The position numbers and the translations under genes are program-made. Below the pieces are notes generated by a model. The model saw nothing but the letters and a program-made list of their open reading frames with translations. It was not told the DNA's origin and did not search any database. Below, one piece after another: positions 59,135-64,000 of a DNA stretch of 64,000 nt. The stretch's first letter is position 1; the number at the start of each line of letters is the position of its first letter. Source of the DNA: JAXGMQ01 sp040768585 (GTDB lineage Bacteria > Caldisericota > Caldisericia > JAAYUI01); contig JAXGMQ010000001.1 of assembly GCA_040768585.1 (NCBI GenBank), forward strand, positions 1,612,001 through 1,676,000, in the 5' to 3' direction.

Positions 59135-61705
59135 ATGAGGAAATATACCTTTCTGTTTCTAGTGATTTTCCTTGTGGTTATCGTGGGCATGCAAAGTGGT
59201 ACAGGAGCAATAAATCCCAATGCACCATTCCTCCCCTCTGGGTTTTCCTACCTAGCTGGGCAGTACACTTTCTCAGACTCAGAGATTCAAAGATACAGAC
59301 GCATTGATGATGATTTGGTTCACTACACTGACATCAGTCCTCTCACATGGTATGACGGAACGGATTATGTGACAGATATTTGTGGGATGGAGCTTCGTAC
59401 AAAGCCAGGGGAGTGGTGGAGTTATATAAGTGAAACATCGGAAATCTCGACAAGTGGAATGACTAGATATGGTCAATATTTAGTATTGATAAGTGATGCA
59501 AAATATGATGAATTCAGCCATATCAATATTTATAATCTAGAGACACAAGAGATTGTATATAGCCGAAAAACCGCAAAAGAAGGATACTACATCCAAGTAA
59601 TTTATGTTTATGATGATGTTTTATTCCTGCATATAGATGATAAAACCTCGATTATTGATTTGGCAAGTGGGGAGCTTATCGAGGAAATTGATGCAATCTC
59701 AAATGATGAAATAGATGTCGCATTTGGAATGATTTACATTCGAGATGCCAATCTCATCTTTGATGTAGGTGAAAAAAGGATAGTTGGGAGTTTTGAGCTG
59801 GATACAAGTTCTTGCTTTGAGTTTTATGAAGACTATATCGAGGTTTATTGTGATTGTTACTATGAGTATCCCGCATGTACAGATGGGAGCACCAAAAAAA
59901 TCACAAGGTGTGACAAGTTCTTTGTGCCATTTGAGGAGTACAACTTTCCTGTTGAATACAATTCTGATTTGTACTACATAGACACCACCTACAAACACCT
60001 CGCGGTTTGCCATTTTTCTGTTGAGAATCAGTTACAGATTATTGATATGAGAACAGGGGGAGTTCTAAAAAGATTCGATCTCAACCATGAGGGCTTCACA
60101 AGAAGCACACGGAAAGACGAAAACTACATTCTAGAAAGAAACTCTGGTTATCTCGTCATCAATCTGGATACCCTCTCAATCACAACTCAGCAAGTATTTC
60201 CTAAAAATGCAGAAGTTTTGGAAATTGATGGTCACACTTTTCAACTTCGACAGTTCTATTCCGATGAGATGGAACTATATTATGAGCTATTCGAGATTGG
60301 CGCTGACGGAAAGATAATGCCTTGCACAAGGACAGTGCTTGGAAGTACCGAACAAAAGATTTTTATGCATGATTCAGCTACAGTTGTAACAATCAAACCA
60401 AAGACTGTGTACCACATAGATTCGAATCATTCTGAGACAATTTCGCATACGCTGAGATTTCATAAATTGGGGAGCAATTCTCCATATAAAGAAGTTTATC
60501 TTGGAAAACTCTGTGATAGTGATGATTGTGATTATTTCTATCAAGATGGTTTTATCTATGTTATTAATCCATCATTTGGGATTATCAAACGGGGTGTTTT
60601 TGATACTGATTATGAATTGATTATTGGTGGGACAAGATGGAGGCAAGATTTTTCAGCGCATTACGATCTAACCTTCAAATATAATCAGAAACACATCATT
60701 GTTACCTTCAGGTGCAGAGGGGACACGTGGACAAAGTGCTTCGGTCTAGCAGATGGCAGTCTTGAATATGAGACAGCAGAGTATACCCAAGATTTTTATG
60801 TGTTTAGTGATGTTTTGATAGTAGATAACACAGTAATTGACACAACAAACAACAAAACCTTTGAATTCAAAGGATTTCCTCTATATGCTCGTGATAGAGT
60901 ATTTTACTTTTCCGAATCAGATTCAATCTCTTTTATGAATCTTGATACAGGAGAAATTACAAGTGATAAAAAGACAGGATGTGTCGAGATTTGTGATTGG
61001 CGAGATTTGTCAGAATATGGCAATGAGCAAAACAGCTTTCACAAACTTGGTAACCATTATTCTTCCAACAAAGCCATTTTGGATGTAACAGGCACACCAC
61101 TTCAGAAATTCCCGTATCCAATAGATAAAACTGCTGTTGGCAATATTCTCTTTTGCAGGGAAGGTCGATTCAACAATGCGTTTGCATCATCTCTTTCCCC
61201 CTGTCCCACATTCTCCATCAAAAGGCTAGATAATCCTTACCCAAACAAGGCAACATTTGAGCTGATCATGACAAGAGATGATAGGCAGGCAAACCTTTTA
61301 GAGGGTCAGGCATATCTTGTTGGTTGGGACGAGAAACCAAAACCATATCAAACAAAGCTTGAATATGAGCTGGCAGCCCCAGCTTATCACAAAGACTTAG
61401 GGGAGAGGATGTCAATTGGCCCTCTCATCCCAGGTATGACAACGAAAATCACACTATCAATTCCTGATAGAGAGTCTGTCCTCACACATAGTGACTTGGA
61501 GAAACTCGCATCAGGAGACAACAACATCCAACAAGATGAACTTAAATACTTTGCGCTGGTTATCGAATCGAATGGACTCCTCGATGTTGCGAACTCTGAA
61601 CTGTCAAACATCGACACAAAAGGGAGACCACTCTTTGATGGAGAAATAATGAGCCTCGATGAGCAAAAAGCAGTAGTGCTGACGGTGTGGGGAATCAATG
61701 AGTAA
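59135..61705 (+). CDS. Secreted beta-propeller-like protein, long class (array member 9)
   Basis: An 856-residue product. ATG 59135 (MRKYTFLFLVIFLVVIVGMQ, signal peptide) is preceded by GGAG. The first 80 mature residues nearly match member 8 and residues about 110-700 are clearly diverged from it. The C-terminal domain is encoded by the second copy of the 384-bp identical block. It ends IESNGLLDVANSELSNID and DEQKAVVLTVWGINE. The pattern of conserved ends with a variable middle points to recombination between neighbours. Function unknown. Confidence 0.83.
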   Translation: MRKYTFLFLVIFLVVIVGMQSGTGAINPNAPFLPSGFSYLAGQYTFSDSEIQRYRRIDDDLVHYTDISPLTWYDGTDYVTDICGMELRTKPGEWWSYISETSEISTSGMTRYGQYLVLISDAKYDEFSHINIYNLETQEIVYSRKTAKEGYYIQVIYVYDDVLFLHIDDKTSIIDLASGELIEEIDAISNDEIDVAFGMIYIRDANLIFDVGEKRIVGSFELDTSSCFEFYEDYIEVYCDCYYEYPACTDGSTKKITRCDKFFVPFEEYNFPVEYNSDLYYIDTTYKHLAVCHFSVENQLQIIDMRTGGVLKRFDLNHEGFTRSTRKDENYILERNSGYLVINLDTLSITTQQVFPKNAEVLEIDGHTFQLRQFYSDEMELYYELFEIGADGKIMPCTRTVLGSTEQKIFMHDSATVVTIKPKTVYHIDSNHSETISHTLRFHKLGSNSPYKEVYLGKLCDSDDCDYFYQDGFIYVINPSFGIIKRGVFDTDYELIIGGTRWRQDFSAHYDLTFKYNQKHIIVTFRCRGDTWTKCFGLADGSLEYETAEYTQDFYVFSDVLIVDNTVIDTTNNKTFEFKGFPLYARDRVFYFSESDSISFMNLDTGEITSDKKTGCVEICDWRDLSEYGNEQNSFHKLGNHYSSNKAILDVTGTPLQKFPYPIDKTAVGNILFCREGRFNNAFASSLSPCPTFSIKRLDNPYPNKATFELIMTRDDRQANLLEGQAYLVGWDEKPKPYQTKLEYELAAPAYHKDLGERMSIGPLIPGMTTKITLSIPDRESVLTHSDLEKLASGDNNIQQDELKYFALVIESNGLLDVANSELSNIDTKGRPLFDGEIMSLDEQKAVVLTVWGINE
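61254..61637 (+). repeat. 384-bp perfect direct repeat, copy 2
   Basis: Second copy of the block at 58626-59009, with no differences. It encodes the C-terminal domain of array member 9. Confidence 0.95.
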
Positions 61706-61743
61706 GGGAAAGATGCAAGGAGTCGAGGTTTTATGAAAAAACT

Positions 61744-64000
61744 GTGATTATTTATGTAATAGGTGTCATTCTTTTTTGTCTTATTCTGACTCAAAGCAGT
61801 GTTTCTGTTGGGATTGAAAACGAGTGTACAAATCCACAACTTCCTTGCGAACTCAACCAATTTGCAGCAAGTGTTGCTGTTTTTCCGGACACATATTATC
61901 CGAGTGAGAAAAGACAAAGCGGAGAAATACTTATTGATATGGATTTTCTTCCACTCTACTCCTTTGCAAGCAAGAATATCCCAGACACTACAGGATTTCA
62001 GTATCTCACTGAGTCCTCAGCGGTTAATCTGAATGACATCTCGTATGACAGGATATACTCAGATTATGGGGGTAATAAATACCACCTGGTTTATGAGGGT
62101 GGTAGGATAACACAGATTCAAGATATCTCAGTGGTTGCTTATGATCCGTATCTCAAATTGGCAGCAATCAACAAGGGAGAGACGATTGATATTGTAGGCA
62201 CAGAAGCAGGGAACACACTTCTTACGATTGATGTCGGGTATCAAGAACGCTATCCACGCGTGCAATTCCTGAGTGCCGACCTCGTCATGGTGCAAAAAAA
62301 GCTTTTCAGGATAAGTACAGGAGATGTCCTCTGGAACAATGAAAGCAATTGCAGAACTCCAGAGATAAATGGAAAAGTCATTGCAACCAACCTGTTTGTT
62401 GTGAATGCAGATGATTTTGTGAGATATGACTTACTCGGTATGAAAGATACCCCAGTTGAGAAAACCGAGGTGTTTTGCATCAAGAAGGACTACATCGAGT
62501 GCATCACAAGAGAACCTGATTTGTCCCACACAATCAGAAGATTTGATTTTCAGGGGAACAAGGTCGATGAGATTCCAATAGACATGCTGCCTCAAGAGGA
62601 TTTGGAGTCAGTTTCCAAATTTGATGCAATCCTGGGAACAGTAGATGATAAGGTGTTCTATTGCGGAGGTGGTACAACATACAAACTATTTGATATGACA
62701 AAGAAAGTCCTGTTTGAGATGACCGGACTCAAGGCAACCTTTTTTCCAGGAGATGAAAGTTGCTTTATCAGGACTTCAAATGGAATCTTTGAGCTTGATA
62801 CAAACACCGGGGATGTTGTCAGAGAGTTTGTGATTGGCAGCTCTTCTCTTGAGACCTCCATGCTTGAAATGGATACCTGTAAACAGACAATTCGTCCACA
62901 ACATGCCTATTCAACAGACACATTCACCGCATCTGTTCTTGATTCACACTTCAACATACTTTCATCACCAACCACAATTATTGAGAATGATGCCGATAAA
63001 TTCTACTCAGATGGAAATTCAATAATCTCGGTAAATTCAAAATACAACAGGAGTGACAAGACAACGAAAGTGGTCATAAAGAGACAACCGATTGGCTCAT
63101 ATAAGTCATCATTTTCATATGAGCACATCTTTGAGGAAAAACTTAGAAGTATTGAAGATTGGTGCTGTGATAGTGGAATTATCTACATTCCAACAGAGAC
63201 AAACAACTACATATCCATCGACACAAGGACGGGTGACGTAGAGGAAGTTGTTTTTGAGTCGCTTGAGGTATTTGAGAAAGCCTTATACTCCAACAAAATT
63301 GTAGCAAATGATAGCTGTCTGTTCCTGGTGAGTTCAAGAATTGACTATTCGAAGAAGGAAATCACAGACCAGGTAATTGTTATTGATAAATTCACCGACA
63401 CCCTTGTTGGCACGCATTCCATGACTCAATCATTTCAAAATGGATTGAAGAAGGATATTGTTAAAACGACTGATTCACACTTAATTCTTGGTCGAGCAGG
63501 CAAGACAGCGGTTTATAACAGCACAAACTGCAAATTCAGTATGATTGATGGTTATCTCAAAGATATTTCAGGTGGAGTGGTTTGGTTTGCAAACGTGGAT
63601 GGAATCTTGTCAAGTTATGACTTGAAAACAGAAGAGACAACTACCTTTGGATTGAATGTCTCAAACGAAGAAACTCCAATCACTATCTCTGGCGATAGGG
63701 TGTATGTGGGTGGAAGAGTCTACAATCTTTCGGGTGATTATATCCAAAACACGGGCATCAAGGTCGGTGAATCCCAAGATTCCAGCCCAAGTGAAGACGA
63801 GTCCAGGTTTGAGATTTTAAACAGCTACTTCGACACACCAACAAGAGCATATGTCAAACTCAAGGAATGTCCGACATTTTCAATCAGGCAAGTTGATACA
63901 ACGATTGACTCGATTGAGTTTGAGATAAAAAGAACTGATGATATTTTCACCCCGTTTAGTGGTTATGCGACCATTTTTGCTTGGAATATCGGAAGTCAGG
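61744..64000 (+). CDS. Secreted beta-propeller-like protein, long class (array member 10), runs off the window; start out of frame
   Basis: The frame is open without a stop from GTG 61744 to the window end (over 750 codons). The family features are present: hydrophobic export signal (VIIYVIGVILFCLILTQS), propeller-type units (YISIDTRTGDVEEVVFESL) and the start of the C-terminal domain (CPTFSIRQVDT, then FSGYATIFAWN). GTG 61744 has no Shine-Dalgarno. ATG 61733, which looks like the usual ATG-AAA-AAA start, is out of frame and meets TGA after four codons. One extra A in the A6 tract (61736-61741) would give MKKTVIIYVIGVILFCLILT, a perfect signal peptide. So the gene is frameshifted, phase-variable, or carries a sequence error. 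Confidence 0.75.
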   Translation, partial: MIIYVIGVILFCLILTQSSVSVGIENECTNPQLPCELNQFAASVAVFPDTYYPSEKRQSGEILIDMDFLPLYSFASKNIPDTTGFQYLTESSAVNLNDISYDRIYSDYGGNKYHLVYEGGRITQIQDISVVAYDPYLKLAAINKGETIDIVGTEAGNTLLTIDVGYQERYPRVQFLSADLVMVQKKLFRISTGDVLWNNESNCRTPEINGKVIATNLFVVNADDFVRYDLLGMKDTPVEKTEVFCIKKDYIECITREPDLSHTIRRFDFQGNKVDEIPIDMLPQEDLESVSKFDAILGTVDDKVFYCGGGTTYKLFDMTKKVLFEMTGLKATFFPGDESCFIRTSNGIFELDTNTGDVVREFVIGSSSLETSMLEMDTCKQTIRPQHAYSTDTFTASVLDSHFNILSSPTTIIENDADKFYSDGNSIISVNSKYNRSDKTTKVVIKRQPIGSYKSSFSYEHIFEEKLRSIEDWCCDSGIIYIPTETNNYISIDTRTGDVEEVVFESLEVFEKALYSNKIVANDSCLFLVSSRIDYSKKEITDQVIVIDKFTDTLVGTHSMTQSFQNGLKKDIVKTTDSHLILGRAGKTAVYNSTNCKFSMIDGYLKDISGGVVWFANVDGILSSYDLKTEETTTFGLNVSNEETPITISGDRVYVGGRVYNLSGDYIQNTGIKVGESQDSSPSEDESRFEILNSYFDTPTRAYVKLKECPTFSIRQVDTTIDSIEFEIKRTDDIFTPFSGYATIFAWNIGSQ

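Noticed and set aside
61387..61917. Minus-strand frame of 176 codons (and its twin at 58759-59220)
   Set aside because: Both are antisense to the 384-bp identical block, so their mutual similarity is a by-product of that repeat.
1..64000. CRISPR arrays, insertion sequences, integrases, prophage genes
   Set aside because: No regularly spaced short repeats, transposase or phage-type proteins were found in the window.

Overview
The window is bacterial chromosome of moderate GC. It opens with a canonical translation/isoprenoid block, has three CCA-encoding tRNAs and packs genes into operons with many 4-bp ATGA overlaps. Arginine is mostly AGA/AGG. The gene content (membrane polyferredoxin, selenocysteine use, methylmalonyl-CoA and PEP metabolism, Dsr/Tus sulfur-relay proteins) suggests an anaerobic or facultative chemoorganotroph. 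I cannot name the taxon. Several genes appear to be transcribed as leaderless mRNAs, with a -10 box only 6-7 nt before the start codon, next to others with strong Shine-Dalgarno sites.

Layout. 1-8.4 kb: (rpsB)-tsf-pyrH-frr-uppS-cdsA-dxr-rseP-ispG-hflX, one long co-directional operon. 8.4-12 kb: a large secreted subtilisin-like protease behind a palindromic promoter. 12-16.2 kb: a small HTH regulator, then a minus-strand group cobA/cobO-meaB-methylmalonyl-CoA mutase B12 subunit-pckA, then a DivIC/FtsB-like gene. 16.2-24.4 kb: tRNA-Met, an HTH/AT-hook regulator, and a minus-strand operon (methyltransferase, secreted protein with copper-amine-oxidase-N-like domain, very large soluble hybrid histidine kinase). 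25-29.3 kb: dnaB and an ECF-sigma operon with membrane and propeller-like proteins. 29-38.5 kb: an unknown minus-strand gene, glutamate dehydrogenase, a frameshifted PEP-synthase-like gene, a NapH-like membrane iron-sulfur protein with a partner, and two lipoproteins. 38.6-38.8 kb: tRNA-Gln and tRNA-Glu.

38.9-64 kb is the unusual part: at least ten consecutive-type paralogues of large secreted beta-propeller-like proteins in two size classes (about 530-550 and 670-890 residues). The long class ends in a shared C-terminal domain that I do not recognise. Two neighbours share a perfectly identical 384-bp block although their middles have diverged, and the last gene has an out-of-frame start at an A6 tract. 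The array is interrupted at 45.1-48.9 kb by selD and a TusA/DsrE-type sulfur-carrier operon.

The selD gene is itself a selenoprotein gene: an in-frame UGA sits at the catalytic position and is followed by a bacterial SECIS-like hairpin. It lies behind a leader containing a short, strongly initiated reading frame that also meets a UGA. The sulfur operon carries a near-perfect CsoR/CstR-type palindrome at its transcription start, which suggests control by persulfide or copper.
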